43,670 nucleotides of DNA from Streptococcus gallolyticus (GCA_019794795.1 JAIMFC010000012.1:1-43670), one strand, 5' to 3'. Shown: positions 7,466 to 16,880, counted from the stretch's first letter. Numbers and translations are program-made. The notes: generated by a model not told the origin, from the sequence alone.

Positions 7466-8512
7466 ATGAAATTTATACACTCCCCACATCGTAATCGCAT
7501 GATGGATTTTATCCATTTGCCAATCCTAGCTGATGTCAATTATCAAGCAGAGCTATCTGATTCTGAAAAAGCTGTCTGTGCTGATATTTTGGCGGATTTA
7601 GTTCCAATTCAACATTTTCTAGCTCCATTTGCTGAGCGAATCAAAAAATATTTCCGTGGTAAAAATGGAACCCTCTACATTGATCATCTCTACCGCCATT
7701 TACTGGAAAAAGGTCTAGACCCAAAAAATATGGAAGAACTCTATGACCTGTTAAGAGAATTACCTGCTGAGGAATTAAAGGAAACCTACCTTTACTTTTT
7801 GACGGACGGTAAAAAAACTAATCTATCTGACCAAGAATTTTTCAACTTGGTAGAGGAGGAGGTCGTGGATGAAAGTCTACGCTGGTCGGTTTTCTGGAGC
7901 TATCACCACTTGTCCGATTGTATCCAGGGAATGATTGACTTTTACAAAGAGGCACTGCCACTTTATCTCCCTTACTATGAACGCTATGCTGCTGAAGTAG
8001 AAAATTTCAGTGATAATCTCGACTTAGAGAAGCTTTACCAAGATGCCAATATTGATATGATGGGTTTCTTACAGGCCAACAAGCAAGAAGTGTGCTATGT
8101 CTTTGTTCACTCTCCTTTCCACCTTTCCGTTTATATGATGACGGATGATAAGGATGCAAGTCGCCCTGCCTATGCAACTATCTACCCTCGTCTAAAACTT
8201 TTTCTTGATAGTCGTGTAAGTATCAATAAGGACACCGTCACCATGGCACTGAAGGTATTGAGTGACCCTATTCGGTACGATATTTTAAAACTAATTTATC
8301 AAGATGTACAAAAGCATAAAGATATTGCAGAAAAACTGGGTACGACTGCTGCCAATGTTTCCTTCCATATCGGAAAAGTTATGGATGTTGGCCTATTTAA
8401 CCTGTCTGATTTGTCCCATAAAAAATATAAGCTGAATAAAACACTCCTCAAAGAATGTCTGGATTATATTGCCAGAGACTTTGATTTAGAAGATGAAAAG
8501 AGCCAAGGATGA
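7466..8512 (+). CDS. ArsR-family regulator with long N-terminal domain
   Basis: This 348-residue protein has a C-terminal ArsR-type winged helix at about residues 260-330 (MALKVLSDPIRYDILKLIY, then KDIAEKLGTTAANVSFHIGKV). The N-terminal 250 residues, rich in acidic and aromatic residues, have no motif I recognise and may sense a ligand. No cysteine-based metal site like that of ArsR/SmtB is visible. ATG 7466 is preferred, eight bases after AGAAAG; a GTG at 7457 is an in-frame alternative without a site. It follows the MFS gene closely and probably represses the shared promoter. Its stop codon lies inside the bidirectional terminator. Confidence 0.75.
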   Translation: MKFIHSPHRNRMMDFIHLPILADVNYQAELSDSEKAVCADILADLVPIQHFLAPFAERIKKYFRGKNGTLYIDHLYRHLLEKGLDPKNMEELYDLLRELPAEELKETYLYFLTDGKKTNLSDQEFFNLVEEEVVDESLRWSVFWSYHHLSDCIQGMIDFYKEALPLYLPYYERYAAEVENFSDNLDLEKLYQDANIDMMGFLQANKQEVCYVFVHSPFHLSVYMMTDDKDASRPAYATIYPRLKLFLDSRVSINKDTVTMALKVLSDPIRYDILKLIYQDVQKHKDIAEKLGTTAANVSFHIGKVMDVGLFNLSDLSHKKYKLNKTLLKECLDYIARDFDLEDEKSQG

Positions 8513-8526
8513 AATATCCTTGGCTC
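8500..8526. terminator. Bidirectional terminator between the ArsR-type gene and ABC operon
   Basis: Perfect 11-bp stem GAGCCAAGGAT / ATCCTTGGCTC with a 5-base loop, followed by T-rich sequence on the plus strand and by TTTT on the minus strand. It serves two convergent genes. Confidence 0.85.
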
Positions 8527-8538
8527 TTTCGCTTTTCC

Positions 8539-10275
8539 TCACCCCAGCATTCCTGCTTGGAGTTGATACATTTTTTGATAGGTGCCACCAAGAGTCAGCA
8601 ACTCTTCGTGGCTTCCTGACTCGATGATTTGTCCCTTGTCCAAAACATAGATACAGTTTGCATCTTGAATAGTAGACAAGCGGTGAGCAATGGCAATGGT
8701 CGTCCGACCTTGACGCATTTTTTTGAGCGATGTTTGGATGATTTCCTCCGTCTCAGAGTCAATATTAGCCGTTGCCTCGTCTAGTATTAAAATCTTAGGT
8801 TGGGCTGCGACGGTTCTGGCAAAGGCCAAAAGCTGGCGCTGTCCAGACGACAGCGTTGTCCCACGTTCTGCCACAGGATTATCATAGCCAAGTGGCAATT
8901 CTTCAATAAAGTCATGGGCATCCACAAACTTAGCCGCTACTTCAATATCTGACCGTGTCAAATGGTCTTGATACATTTTTATATTACTTTCAATGGTTCC
9001 ATGATAAAGGAAGGGATCCTGCAATACTAGACCAATATTTTTCCGTAGTTCTGCTTGAGAATAGTCTTTAATATCCTGTCCATCCACAAAAATCTGACCT
9101 CGATCAAACTCATAAAAACGCATGAAGAGATTGATAATAGAAGATTTTCCTGATCCTGTATGACCAACGAAGGCAATGGTTTCGCCCTGCTTAACCTCGA
9201 AAGAAATATTTTTCAAAACATCGCGACTACCATCGTAGGAAAAACTAACATTTTTGAAGGCAATATTTCCCTGTGAAATAGCCAAGCCCTTATCTGCTTG
9301 CACCGGCTCATAGGCATCTTCATCCATGAGCTTGAAGACGCGCTCCGCTGCAATCATAGATGTCTGTAGAGTCGCAAAATTCTGCGTTACATCAATGAGC
9401 GGATCAAAGAGCTGATTGACGTACTGAATGAAGGCATACATGAGACCTGCCGTAAAGCTAGCTGTCTGCCAATTGAGACCGAAGTAGGTCAAAAGAACAC
9501 CGTAAGCTAGAATCTTCAAGAGAGACATGGCCGGACGAAGAAAGAGAGAATTGACATTGATGGAACGATTGGCGTAGGTCAAATGTTCTTGGTTAATGGC
9601 TTCAAACTCTTCTGTCAATCGTTTTTCCTGACCAAAGGCTTGAATAATCCGTATTCCTTCGATAGACTCAGACAACTTAACATTGATATCACTGAGTTTA
9701 GCCCGTGTCATCATGATGAGATGATTTGAAAATTTACGATAAAGCCAAACGGATGCAAAAATAACAGGTACAAAAGGCAGGACATAGAGAGTCAGCTGCC
9801 AGTTAAGACTGAGCATAGCAAACAGGGTCGCAAAGAAAATGAAAAACGAAGAAATAAAGCTAGCAAAGACTGAACCAAACATATCTGCAACAGCCTGAGT
9901 GTCATTTGTCAAACGAGAAACGATTGAGCCAGCAGGTGTTTTATCAAAGTACGCCATCCCCAATCGCTGAATATTGGCAAATGTTTCCTGACGTAAATCC
10001 CGCACAATGCTGTAAGCCACTTTTGAAAAAGTATAGGAGCCCAGATAAGTCAAGCCGATACGAACTAGAAAAAGCCCGTAGTAACCAACAAGAAGGCCTA
10101 ATCCTGCCTGAGCAGCACCCTTAGCCACAAAGTGGTCGATATAGTACTGAGCCACTAAGGGAATCAGCGTTCTCGTCAGTGTCGTTAAAAAGATAAATGT
10201 CAAGGCTAGTAAACTAAGCCATTTATAACGATAAACATAGGCCAGAAGGCGCATTAAGACCGATTGTTTTTTCAT
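8539..10275 (-). CDS. ABC exporter half-transporter, second subunit
   Basis: This 578-residue protein fuses an N-terminal six-helix exporter membrane domain (about residues 1-320) to an ATPase domain. Walker A is GHTGSGKSS, the signature is LSSGQ, and Walker B is ILILDEAT with the catalytic Glu. ATG 10275 follows GGGAGGTG; its ATGA overlaps the stop of the first subunit gene by four bases, so the two are translated together. With the partner's altered Walker B this forms a heterodimeric exporter of the LmrCD/BmrCD/PatAB class. Multidrug export is the common role in this class, but substrate here is unknown. Confidence 0.88.
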   Translation of the reverse strand: MKKQSVLMRLLAYVYRYKWLSLLALTFIFLTTLTRTLIPLVAQYYIDHFVAKGAAQAGLGLLVGYYGLFLVRIGLTYLGSYTFSKVAYSIVRDLRQETFANIQRLGMAYFDKTPAGSIVSRLTNDTQAVADMFGSVFASFISSFFIFFATLFAMLSLNWQLTLYVLPFVPVIFASVWLYRKFSNHLIMMTRAKLSDINVKLSESIEGIRIIQAFGQEKRLTEEFEAINQEHLTYANRSINVNSLFLRPAMSLLKILAYGVLLTYFGLNWQTASFTAGLMYAFIQYVNQLFDPLIDVTQNFATLQTSMIAAERVFKLMDEDAYEPVQADKGLAISQGNIAFKNVSFSYDGSRDVLKNISFEVKQGETIAFVGHTGSGKSSIINLFMRFYEFDRGQIFVDGQDIKDYSQAELRKNIGLVLQDPFLYHGTIESNIKMYQDHLTRSDIEVAAKFVDAHDFIEELPLGYDNPVAERGTTLSSGQRQLLAFARTVAAQPKILILDEATANIDSETEEIIQTSLKKMRQGRTTIAIAHRLSTIQDANCIYVLDKGQIIESGSHEELLTLGGTYQKMYQLQAGMLG

Positions 10276-12029
10276 TCTGCACCTCCCTGCAAAGATTCTT
10301 CCAAACTTTTTGTTAATTGTTGTGATTGATAGGTTTGCGCATACCAACCATTCAAAGCTAGCAAGTCTTGATGACTACCACTTTCAATAATGCGACCATT
10401 TTCCAAAACGATAATCAAGTCTGCGTGAACAATAGCCGACAAGCGATGAGCAGTGATAATGGTCGTTTTTCCAACTCGTTCAGACTTAAGATTTTCTACA
10501 ATCATATGCTCTGTCTTAGCGTCCACTGCAGACAAGGAGTCATCCAGCATGAGAATGTTCGGTTGAATCGCCAAGGCACGACTCATGGCAATCCGTTGCT
10601 TTTGACCACCAGATAGGGATACACCCCGTTCACCAATAATGGTATCAAAACCATCTGGCATGGCCATAATGTCCTCATAGACACCGCAGAGTTTGGCTGC
10701 TGTCTCCACAGCTTGGTCCGATAAAGCTGGATTCGCAAAGCGGATATTGTCACGAATGGACATGGCGAAAAGAACCTGATCTTGAGGAACATAACCCATG
10801 AGACTACGTAAATCTGTCAACTTGTAGTTTCGAATATCATGGCCATCAAGAGAAATTCCCCCAGCCTCCAGATCACGCTCGCGGAGCAATAGTTTGAGCA
10901 GAGTCGTCTTTCCAGAACCAGTTGGTCCGACAATTCCCAGAGTCTGCCCCTTCTTGAGTTGGAAATGGATATCTGATAATGTCTCTTGTTGGTCATAGGC
11001 AAAACGCTCAATAGCATAGACCAAGTCTCCATTTTCAATACTGTCAAGCGCATCGGTATTTTCTTGAATATCTGATTTCTGTGCCAAGAGAGTTTCAATC
11101 CGATCATAGGAAACAGAACCTCGTTGGATGACATTAAAGAGGAACCCCATAGCTTGTAATGGCCAAACCAGCATATCCAAATAGGTGATAAAAGTAACCA
11201 GTTCCCCAATAGTCAACTGACCTGCAGCGATGAATTGACCACCAAAAATCAGCGTTAAAACGTAAGATAGACCGACAAAGGTCAGGGTCATCGGATCGAA
11301 AAGGGCATTCCATTTAGCGGACAGACGATTTTTTTCGTAGACATCTTGATTGACTTCAGCAAATGTTGCAACTTCCGCTTTTTGGTAACCAAACGATTTG
11401 GTCACTCGAACGCCCGAGACACTTTCTTGCACTTTGTTATTGAGATTAGAAAAAGCTTCCTGAGCATTTTTGAAGGCTAGATGATTGTGACGTCCCAGAC
11501 GACTAGTTCCAAAAGCCATAACTGGCAGAGGTAAAATGGCAATCAAGGTCAAACGCCAATCGAGAACGAAAAACATGGTAGCAAGCGTCACAAAGGCTGT
11601 GATGGAAGCATCGACAGCCGACATGACTCCTCCACCTGCTGTCATAGTCACGGCATTGATATCATTTGTGACGTGAGCCATGAGGTCTCCCGTCCGATAT
11701 TTTTGGTAAAAAGACGGCGACATCTGCGTAAAATGCTCAAATAGACGAAAACGTAAGATTCGAGCTAGACGATTGGCTGTCCCAAAAATGTAAATCCGCC
11801 AAATAAATCGCAGACCATACATGGCTAAACCAGCCAGAACCAAATAAGATACATTGAGAAAAAGTTGAGAATTGGTCAGACTTTTGCCAGCAATCGTATC
11901 AATGATATTTCCCATGACCCGAGGCGGAACCAAATTCAGCAAACTAACCAAGGCAAGAGCCAGGATTCCTAAGAGATAACGGCGTTTTTCTAACTTGAAA
12001 AACCAACCTATTTTTTTTATTAACGACAT
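10272..12029 (-). CDS. ABC exporter half-transporter, first subunit with altered Walker B
   Basis: This 585-residue half-transporter has a six-helix membrane domain and an ATPase domain with Walker A GPTGSGKTT, Q-loop VPQDQ, signature LSGGQ, and Walker B LMLDDSLS. In Walker B the catalytic Glu is replaced by Asp. Such a degenerate site is usual in one partner of heterodimeric exporters, so this is by design and not damage. The start is ATG 12029 behind AAAGGAGA; an upstream in-frame TTG at 12047 is not supported. It leads the operon from a sigma-A promoter just upstream. Confidence 0.88.
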   Translation of the reverse strand: MSLIKKIGWFFKLEKRRYLLGILALALVSLLNLVPPRVMGNIIDTIAGKSLTNSQLFLNVSYLVLAGLAMYGLRFIWRIYIFGTANRLARILRFRLFEHFTQMSPSFYQKYRTGDLMAHVTNDINAVTMTAGGGVMSAVDASITAFVTLATMFFVLDWRLTLIAILPLPVMAFGTSRLGRHNHLAFKNAQEAFSNLNNKVQESVSGVRVTKSFGYQKAEVATFAEVNQDVYEKNRLSAKWNALFDPMTLTFVGLSYVLTLIFGGQFIAAGQLTIGELVTFITYLDMLVWPLQAMGFLFNVIQRGSVSYDRIETLLAQKSDIQENTDALDSIENGDLVYAIERFAYDQQETLSDIHFQLKKGQTLGIVGPTGSGKTTLLKLLLRERDLEAGGISLDGHDIRNYKLTDLRSLMGYVPQDQVLFAMSIRDNIRFANPALSDQAVETAAKLCGVYEDIMAMPDGFDTIIGERGVSLSGGQKQRIAMSRALAIQPNILMLDDSLSAVDAKTEHMIVENLKSERVGKTTIITAHRLSAIVHADLIIVLENGRIIESGSHQDLLALNGWYAQTYQSQQLTKSLEESLQGGAE

Positions 12030-12055
12030 GTCTTCTCCTTTTGTCAAACTCTTAT

Positions 12056-12084
12056 ATTATACGACTTTCTCTCGCGATTTGCAA
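12056..12084 (-). promoter_or_regulatory. Promoter of the ABC exporter operon
   Basis: On the minus strand TTGCAA (12084-12079), 17 bases, TATAAT (12061-12056), about 27 bases before ATG 12029. Confidence 0.75.
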
Positions 12085-12112
12085 AAATATGAACGAATTT
12101 TCAAAAATAAAA

Positions 12113-12133
12113 GAGCTGGACAATATCCAACTC
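12113..12133 (-). terminator. Terminator of the DegV gene
   Basis: On the minus strand GAGTTGGA and TCCAGCTC pair (one G-U) around a 5-base loop, followed by TTTTATTTTT, nine bases past the stop of the DegV gene. Confidence 0.75.
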
Positions 12134-12141
12134 AACTAGCT

Positions 12142-12990
12142 TTATCCCACTTCATATCCCATCAAAATGCCCTCATCTTCTGCGTAAAAGCTACAGAGAC
12201 CAGAGGTAGCAAATGCTTCGATTTGTGCTTGTGGGAAGTGACTACGTACTAATTCTGCGAATTCTTGACAGAATTTTTCATTGCGACGGTGGGCAATGGT
12301 AATGCGACCACCTCGGTAACCAGCTTTTTTCATTTCTTCAAAGGCTGCCTTAAGAGATTTCTTATAGCCACGCGCTTTTTGCAAAAGCTCCAAGGTTCCT
12401 GTCTCACTAGCTTCACCAACCATGCGAATATTTAATAAGCCAACAACTTTTCCAAGCAACTTACTGAGGCGACCATTTTTGACCAAATTATCCACCTTGG
12501 CAAGTACAAAAAGCAATTTTGTCCGTTTTTGATAAGTAGTGATTGCTTCCACTACTTGGTCAAATTCTAAGCCACTAGCAATCAGGCGGTTGAGTTCTGT
12601 GACAATTAAATCCATTTCTCCGCCAGCTGACAGGCTATCAATCACATGCACATTGACCTCTGGATGCTCTTCCTGAAGCATTTCTTTGCCTAGACGGGCA
12701 CTATTATTGCTACCTGAAAGACCACCTGTAATGGTAATAACAAATACATTTTCAGCACCTTCAAAGGATTCTTGGAAAGCTTGCGGGCTTGGGCAGGCTG
12801 ATTTTGCTGCTGTATGCGATGCGTACATGGTCTCCATCATCTGATCAATATCTAAGGTATCGTTATCAACAAAGATTTCATTTTCCACTTGAATCGTCAA
12901 GGGAACACGCACAAAATCTGTATCCGCCGCTACATTTTCCAAACTCACAATATCGCAACCACTATCAGCTACAATTTTCCACTTTTTCAT
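12142..12990 (-). CDS. DegV family fatty-acid-binding protein
   Basis: This 282-residue protein has the DegV fold. The N-terminus (KIVADSGCDI) and the segments TSHTAAKSACPSPQ-like and FVITITGGLSGSNNSA match the two fatty-acid carboxylate-binding loops of the family. Members bind fatty acids, and relatives (FakB) present them to the FakA kinase for phosphorylation and phospholipid synthesis; whether this copy works with FakA is not shown. ATG 12990 has a modest AGGAAAT site. It is divergent from a TetR-type gene, which may regulate it. Confidence 0.82.
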   Translation of the reverse strand: MKKWKIVADSGCDIVSLENVAADTDFVRVPLTIQVENEIFVDNDTLDIDQMMETMYASHTAAKSACPSPQAFQESFEGAENVFVITITGGLSGSNNSARLGKEMLQEEHPEVNVHVIDSLSAGGEMDLIVTELNRLIASGLEFDQVVEAITTYQKRTKLLFVLAKVDNLVKNGRLSKLLGKVVGLLNIRMVGEASETGTLELLQKARGYKKSLKAAFEEMKKAGYRGGRITIAHRRNEKFCQEFAELVRSHFPQAQIEAFATSGLCSFYAEDEGILMGYEVG

Positions 12991-13028
12991 ATCATTTCCT
13001 ATCTTATCTATAATTTGAAGACTTTTAT

Positions 13029-13057
13029 TTGACAGAGAAAATATCTTCTTTTACAAT
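13029..13057 (+). promoter_or_regulatory. Promoter of the TetR-type gene
   Basis: Consensus TTGACA (13029-13034), 17 bases, TACAAT (13052-13057). The leader to ATG 13122 is about 60 bases. The 10-mer gacagagaaa occurs at 13031-13040 and again at 13103-13112, close to the ribosome site. Confidence 0.75.
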
Positions 13058-13121
13058 TATACCATGGAATCTTCTAAGCTGGAAGCCCCTTATTTCAGCT
13101 GTGACAGAGAAAGGAGCCCCA

Positions 13122-13511
13122 ATGAATAAGCGTAAAATTTCTCCGACTTCATTAAAAAATTTAGTCCGTTCTAATAAGGAAGCCAATCAATTAACAAAAG
13201 AGTCTATCGAAACAGCTCTGCTATTTTTATTAGAAAAGAAAGATCTCAATCAAATCTCTATTTCAGAATTGGTCAAGAAAGCCGGTGTGTCGCGCAATGC
13301 CTTCTACCGCAACTACAAATCAAAAGAGGAAATTCTCGAAAATGCCTATGCCCGCACTTCTCAAATCTGGGCAGATAAGTGGGCGCAGTTGCAAGGACGC
13401 ATTCAGCGCCAAGGCTTGCAGCAAGGTTTAACCGATATCCTGCAAGAAAAAGTCAGCCAATCTTCTGCTCTCAACAATGTCAGCAAGTGGCTACAAGAAC
13501 GAAAAAAATGA
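13122..13511 (+). CDS. Short TetR/AcrR-type regulator
   Basis: ATG 13122 follows AAAGGAG; the longer upstream frame runs through the promoter and is rejected. The 129-residue product has a full TetR helix-turn-helix near residues 25-70 (ISISELVKKAGVSRNAFYRNYKSKEEIL). Only about 55 residues remain for the ligand and dimer domain, where typical TetR proteins have 120-150. It may be C-terminally shortened, as in DhaS-like subfamilies, or decayed. It is divergent from the DegV gene, so regulation of that gene is plausible. The stop codon lies within the first hairpin of repeat copy 2, which also looks like its terminator. Confidence 0.75.
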   Translation: MNKRKISPTSLKNLVRSNKEANQLTKESIETALLFLLEKKDLNQISISELVKKAGVSRNAFYRNYKSKEEILENAYARTSQIWADKWAQLQGRIQRQGLQQGLTDILQEKVSQSSALNNVSKWLQERKK

Positions 13512-13663
13512 ACTTGGGACAAAATCTCAAGTTCTTTCGTTTTTATTGATATGATACTGAACACAGTGGTTGAGATGAGAGGGGAGAGACTACTTCAGCC
13601 TGAACCTAGAAGTTGAGACGTGAAGGAAAATTGATTTCTACGAAATTACGATTTTTGTTTCAC
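13510..13663. repeat. Structured interspersed repeat, copy 2
   Basis: It opens with hairpin 13510-13534 (GAACTTGGGA, cAAAA, TCTCAAGTTC) followed by T-rich sequence. It closes with a long stem: outer arms gtgaa (13620-13624) and ttcac (13659-13663), inner arms aaaattg-atttc and gaaat-ta-cgatttt. It shares with copy 1 the blocks tgggacaaaa, cagtggttga and the terminal stem. Arm differences from copy 1 are mostly compensated. It sits between convergent TetR-type and proC genes and probably ends both transcripts. Confidence 0.7.
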
Positions 13664-13665
13664 TC

Positions 13666-14451
13666 TCATTTCTTCCCTAGTTCCCGAGTTTTAGCAAGGG
13701 CTTGATTGACAGCTGCAATGGTTGCGTAGCGAAAATTGTGCTCCTCCATGGCCACCAAGCCTGCGATGGTCGAGCCACCTGGCGACGTCACTTGGTCACG
13801 CAATTGCGCTGTATGTTGCTCACTTTCTAACACTAATTGAGCAGACCCTAGCAAGGTTTGGGCTGCCAATTCTTTTGATAAGTCTGCTGATAAGCCATTT
13901 TGAATGCCTGCTTGTACCAAAGCATCAATGAAGACATAGGCAAAAGCCGGTCCGCAACCTGCAATAGCTGTCGCTGCGTCAATCTTGTCTTCTGGAACCT
14001 GTTCAACCTTTCCCGAAGCAGATAAAAGTTTCTCAACAAGAGGGGCTAAATCAGGATTTTCCACCGAATAAGTCGTCATGCCTTGTCCAATAGCGACTGG
14101 TGTATTTGGCATAATCCGAACCAAACAATCTGCTGGTAAATACTCTTGTAAATCCGACAAACTCACTCCTGCTGCCATAGAAATCCACACCGCTGCTGGA
14201 TTCTTTGCAATTTCCTCTTTCAAATCTGTCAAGACTTGCCCCAACAAATGCGGTTTAACACCTAAAAAAATCACTTGGGCTTGACTGGCAATTTCCGCAT
14301 TTGAAGCTAGTTGACCTCCAATTTCCGCTTGCAGAAGGCTTGCCTTTTCTTGATTGTGAATGCTGAGAAGGAGGTCGTGTCGTCCCAATTTTACCAGAGA
14401 TTTTGCTAAGGCAGAACCCATATTTCCTAGACCGATAAATCCAATTTTCAT
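13666..14451 (-). CDS. proC: Pyrroline-5-carboxylate reductase
   Basis: This 261-residue enzyme catalyses the last step of proline synthesis, NADPH-dependent reduction of pyrroline-5-carboxylate. The N-terminal Rossmann motif is GFIGLGNMGSALAKSL. The C-terminal signature runs through QVTSPGGSTIAGL, with ATAIAGCGPAFAYVFI upstream. ATG 14451 is chosen because TTAGGAG lies six bases upstream; an ATG at 14457 directly abuts that site. It is third in proB-proA-proC order, with nine bases between the proA stop and this start. Confidence 0.93.
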   Translation of the reverse strand: MKIGFIGLGNMGSALAKSLVKLGRHDLLLSIHNQEKASLLQAEIGGQLASNAEIASQAQVIFLGVKPHLLGQVLTDLKEEIAKNPAAVWISMAAGVSLSDLQEYLPADCLVRIMPNTPVAIGQGMTTYSVENPDLAPLVEKLLSASGKVEQVPEDKIDAATAIAGCGPAFAYVFIDALVQAGIQNGLSADLSKELAAQTLLGSAQLVLESEQHTAQLRDQVTSPGGSTIAGLVAMEEHNFRYATIAAVNQALAKTRELGKK

Positions 14452-14460
14452 GCTCATCTC

Positions 14461-15702
14461 CTAAATTCGTACTTGGCCATCACCCGTTATGATGTACTTG
14501 TAGGTCGTCATTTCACGCAGTCCCATTGGCCCACGCGCATGCATTTTTTGTGTCGAAATTCCTAACTCACAACCAAGACCAAATTGTCCACCATCCGTAA
14601 AACGAGTAGAAACATTGACATAGACCGCTGCTGAATCCACATGCAAGGTAAATAGCTCAGCAGTTGCTGCATTTTCCGTTACAATGGCTTCACTATGACC
14701 TGTCGAATGTGCTGCGATATGACTGGCAGCTTCTTTTACGCTTGAAACAACCTTGACTCCCATGATGTAGTCCAAAAATTCTGTATCAAAATCTTCCACA
14801 CCAGCTGGTGTATAGGTTGTCAAAAATTGCCCAGCTTCTTCATCAGCTCGCCACTCCACTTTACCAGCTAATTTTTCTTCTAAAGCTGGTAGAAATTGAG
14901 CGGCAATCGCTTCATGAACCAAGAGAACTTCTGTCGAATTACAGACCGATGGACGACTCATTTTCGCATTTTCAACGATAGATAGCGCCTTCTCAAAGTC
15001 CGCATCCTTGTCCACATAAACATGGCAAATCCCCGTCCCTGTTTCGATAACAGGAACTGTTGCCTGTTCCACCACTGCTTGGATGAGACCAGCACCACCA
15101 CGTGGCACCAAAAGATCGATTTTCCCCTTGGCTGTCATGAGTTCAGTAGCAGACTGACGGCTAGTATCTTGCACTAGCTCGATGACTTTAGGATTGATTC
15201 CTGCTTCTTTTAGGCCTGCTTTTAGGGCTTGGACAACGGCTTGCGCTGAGTGGAAGGCTTCCTTTCCTCCACGAAGAATGACGGCATTTCCGCTCTTGAT
15301 AGCCAAGGCTGCCGCATCCGAAGTGACATTTGGACGGCTTTCATAAATCATACCGACCAAACCAAAGGGAATGGATTTCTTAGAAATGGTCATGCCATTT
15401 TCAGCGACAGTTTCCTCCAAAGTCAGACCGACTGGATCTGGCAGGTTAATTAAAGCTCGAATACCAGCAGCCATATCGGAAATCCGTTCAGCTGTCAAGA
15501 GCAGGCGATCCAGCATCACAGAGCTAATCGTCCCCTGAGCCGCTTCCATATCTAGTTGATTACCAGCTAAAATTGCTTCCGTCTGCGCTTCTAATTGGCT
15601 TGCCATAGCTTCCAAGGCTTGATTTTTTTCTATTGTCGTGGCTAAATTGATAGCGGACTTATGCGCCAAAAGACTGTCTAATAAGACTTGTGTACTTGTC
15701 AT
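14461..15702 (-). CDS. proA: Gamma-glutamyl phosphate reductase
   Basis: This 413-residue aldehyde-dehydrogenase-superfamily enzyme reduces gamma-glutamyl phosphate to glutamate semialdehyde. The catalytic-cysteine context [17 protein letters not shown] is present near residue 250-265, and the [13 protein letters not shown] motif appears as [18 protein letters not shown]. Length is standard. ATG 15702 follows AGGAGA. It starts nine bases after the proB stop and its 3' end carries the proC ribosome site, so the three genes form one operon. Confidence 0.94.
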   Translation of the reverse strand: MTSTQVLLDSLLAHKSAINLATTIEKNQALEAMASQLEAQTEAILAGNQLDMEAAQGTISSVMLDRLLLTAERISDMAAGIRALINLPDPVGLTLEETVAENGMTISKKSIPFGLVGMIYESRPNVTSDAAALAIKSGNAVILRGGKEAFHSAQAVVQALKAGLKEAGINPKVIELVQDTSRQSATELMTAKGKIDLLVPRGGAGLIQAVVEQATVPVIETGTGICHVYVDKDADFEKALSIVENAKMSRPSVCNSTEVLLVHEAIAAQFLPALEEKLAGKVEWRADEEAGQFLTTYTPAGVEDFDTEFLDYIMGVKVVSSVKEAASHIAAHSTGHSEAIVTENAATAELFTLHVDSAAVYVNVSTRFTDGGQFGLGCELGISTQKMHARGPMGLREMTTYKYIITGDGQVRI

Positions 15703-15711
15703 TGCTTTCTC

Positions 15712-16788
15712 CTATAAACTTACCCAATCATTGCGATGAATGAAAATCCCCTCTAAATTGGCGTCCTCTAATTCTTGACGCAAAATAGTAGAAGACAACT
15801 TGACTCTCCCTTTCCCAATCAATCTGCCTATGGACTGGCTATACACTTCAACAATATCCCCAGCTTCAAATTGACCTTGAACAGATTTCACTCCCGCTGC
15901 TAACAGACTTTTCCCATTTTCCAACATGGCTTTCGTCGCACCAGCGTCTACCTCTACCACGGCATCTGTCCGAGCATAAAAGGCCATCCACTGCTTCCGC
16001 TGGTTCATAGTATGGTCATCCGCAAGGAAAAGTGTTCCACGATTCCTTTGGTCAATGGCTTCAAGCAAGGCTGTATCTTTTTTAGAAGAACAGATATAGA
16101 CTGGAACACCTGACTTAGTCGCAATTTGTGCCGCCTGTAACTTGGTGGTCATCCCACCAGTTCCATTTGAGCTACCTGCTCCAGCTGCCATTTCAAACAG
16201 TTCCTGGCTAATTTCCTCAATAACAGGCAAATGTTGAGCATCTGGATTGGTGGATGGATTGGCGGTATAAAGTCCATCTACATCTGTCAGCAAGACCAGC
16301 AAGTCTGCTTTCAAAAGTGCTGCAACTTGGGCAGATAGCGTATCATTATCCCCCACCTTGATTTCTTCAATGGCTACGGTATCATTTTCATTGATAATGG
16401 GAATGGCACGTTGATGCAAGAGAACCTGCAGAGCTTGGGAGGCATTTTGGTAACGACGTGCATCCGCAAAGTCATCCTGAGTCAGCAGAACCTGAGCAGA
16501 AACAATCCCATCTTTCATGAGATTCTGAGTATATTCTTCAATCAGCAATCCTTGACCAACAGCAGCGCTAGCCTGCTTTTCCGCAATCTTGGTCGGTCGT
16601 TTTTCAAAGCCCAATCGACGAAAACCTGCCGCAATAGACCCCGACGTCACCAAGACAATCTGGTGACCTTTTTGGTGCAATTGTGCCAACTGATTGGTAA
16701 TCCGTGCAATTTTGATACGGTCCAAAGAACCATTTTCTTGGGTCAGCGAACTAGTCCCCACCTTAAATACTATCGTTTTTTCTGTCAT
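15712..16788 (-). CDS. proB: Glutamate 5-kinase
   Basis: This 358-residue first enzyme of proline synthesis phosphorylates glutamate. The amino-acid kinase domain begins [10 protein letters not shown] and contains [19 protein letters not shown] and [14 protein letters not shown]-terminal PUA domain (about residues 265-350) is present, as in full-length bacterial ProB. Feedback inhibition by proline is a family property. The ribosome site before ATG 16788 is weak (GAGAG). It leads the proBAC operon from a sigma-A promoter about 35-60 bases upstream. Confidence 0.94.
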   Translation of the reverse strand: MTEKTIVFKVGTSSLTQENGSLDRIKIARITNQLAQLHQKGHQIVLVTSGSIAAGFRRLGFEKRPTKIAEKQASAAVGQGLLIEEYTQNLMKDGIVSAQVLLTQDDFADARRYQNASQALQVLLHQRAIPIINENDTVAIEEIKVGDNDTLSAQVAALLKADLLVLLTDVDGLYTANPSTNPDAQHLPVIEEISQELFEMAAGAGSSNGTGGMTTKLQAAQIATKSGVPVYICSSKKDTALLEAIDQRNRGTLFLADDHTMNQRKQWMAFYARTDAVVEVDAGATKAMLENGKSLLAAGVKSVQGQFEAGDIVEVYSQSIGRLIGKGRVKLSSTILRQELEDANLEGIFIHRNDWVSL

Positions 16789-16810
16789 CTTATCTACTCT
16801 CTTTCGAGCT

Positions 16811-16850
16811 AATATTCAGAATATTATACCACATTTTATCCAGTTTTGAA
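16811..16850 (-). promoter_or_regulatory. Promoter of proBAC with a start-point palindrome
   Basis: On the minus strand TTCAAA (16850-16845), 16 bases, TATAAT (16828-16823). A perfect odd palindrome AATATTC-A-GAATATT (16811-16825) covers the predicted start point and the edge of the -10. It may be an operator, although AT-rich palindromes also arise by chance. Confidence 0.6.
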
Positions 16851-16864
16851 CAAGATATGAAAAA

Positions 16865-16880
16865 AGGCGGACTACCGCCT
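16865..16880 (-). terminator. Terminator of dinG
   Basis: On the minus strand AGGCGG and CCGCCT pair around a 4-base loop and are followed by TTTTTT; the dinG stop codon TGA shares its A with the stem. Confidence 0.85.

Noticed and set aside
13031..13112. Direct repeat gacagagaaa in the TetR-type leader as an operator
   Set aside because: One copy is part of the -35 region and the other of the ribosome site; ten bases twice is weak evidence.
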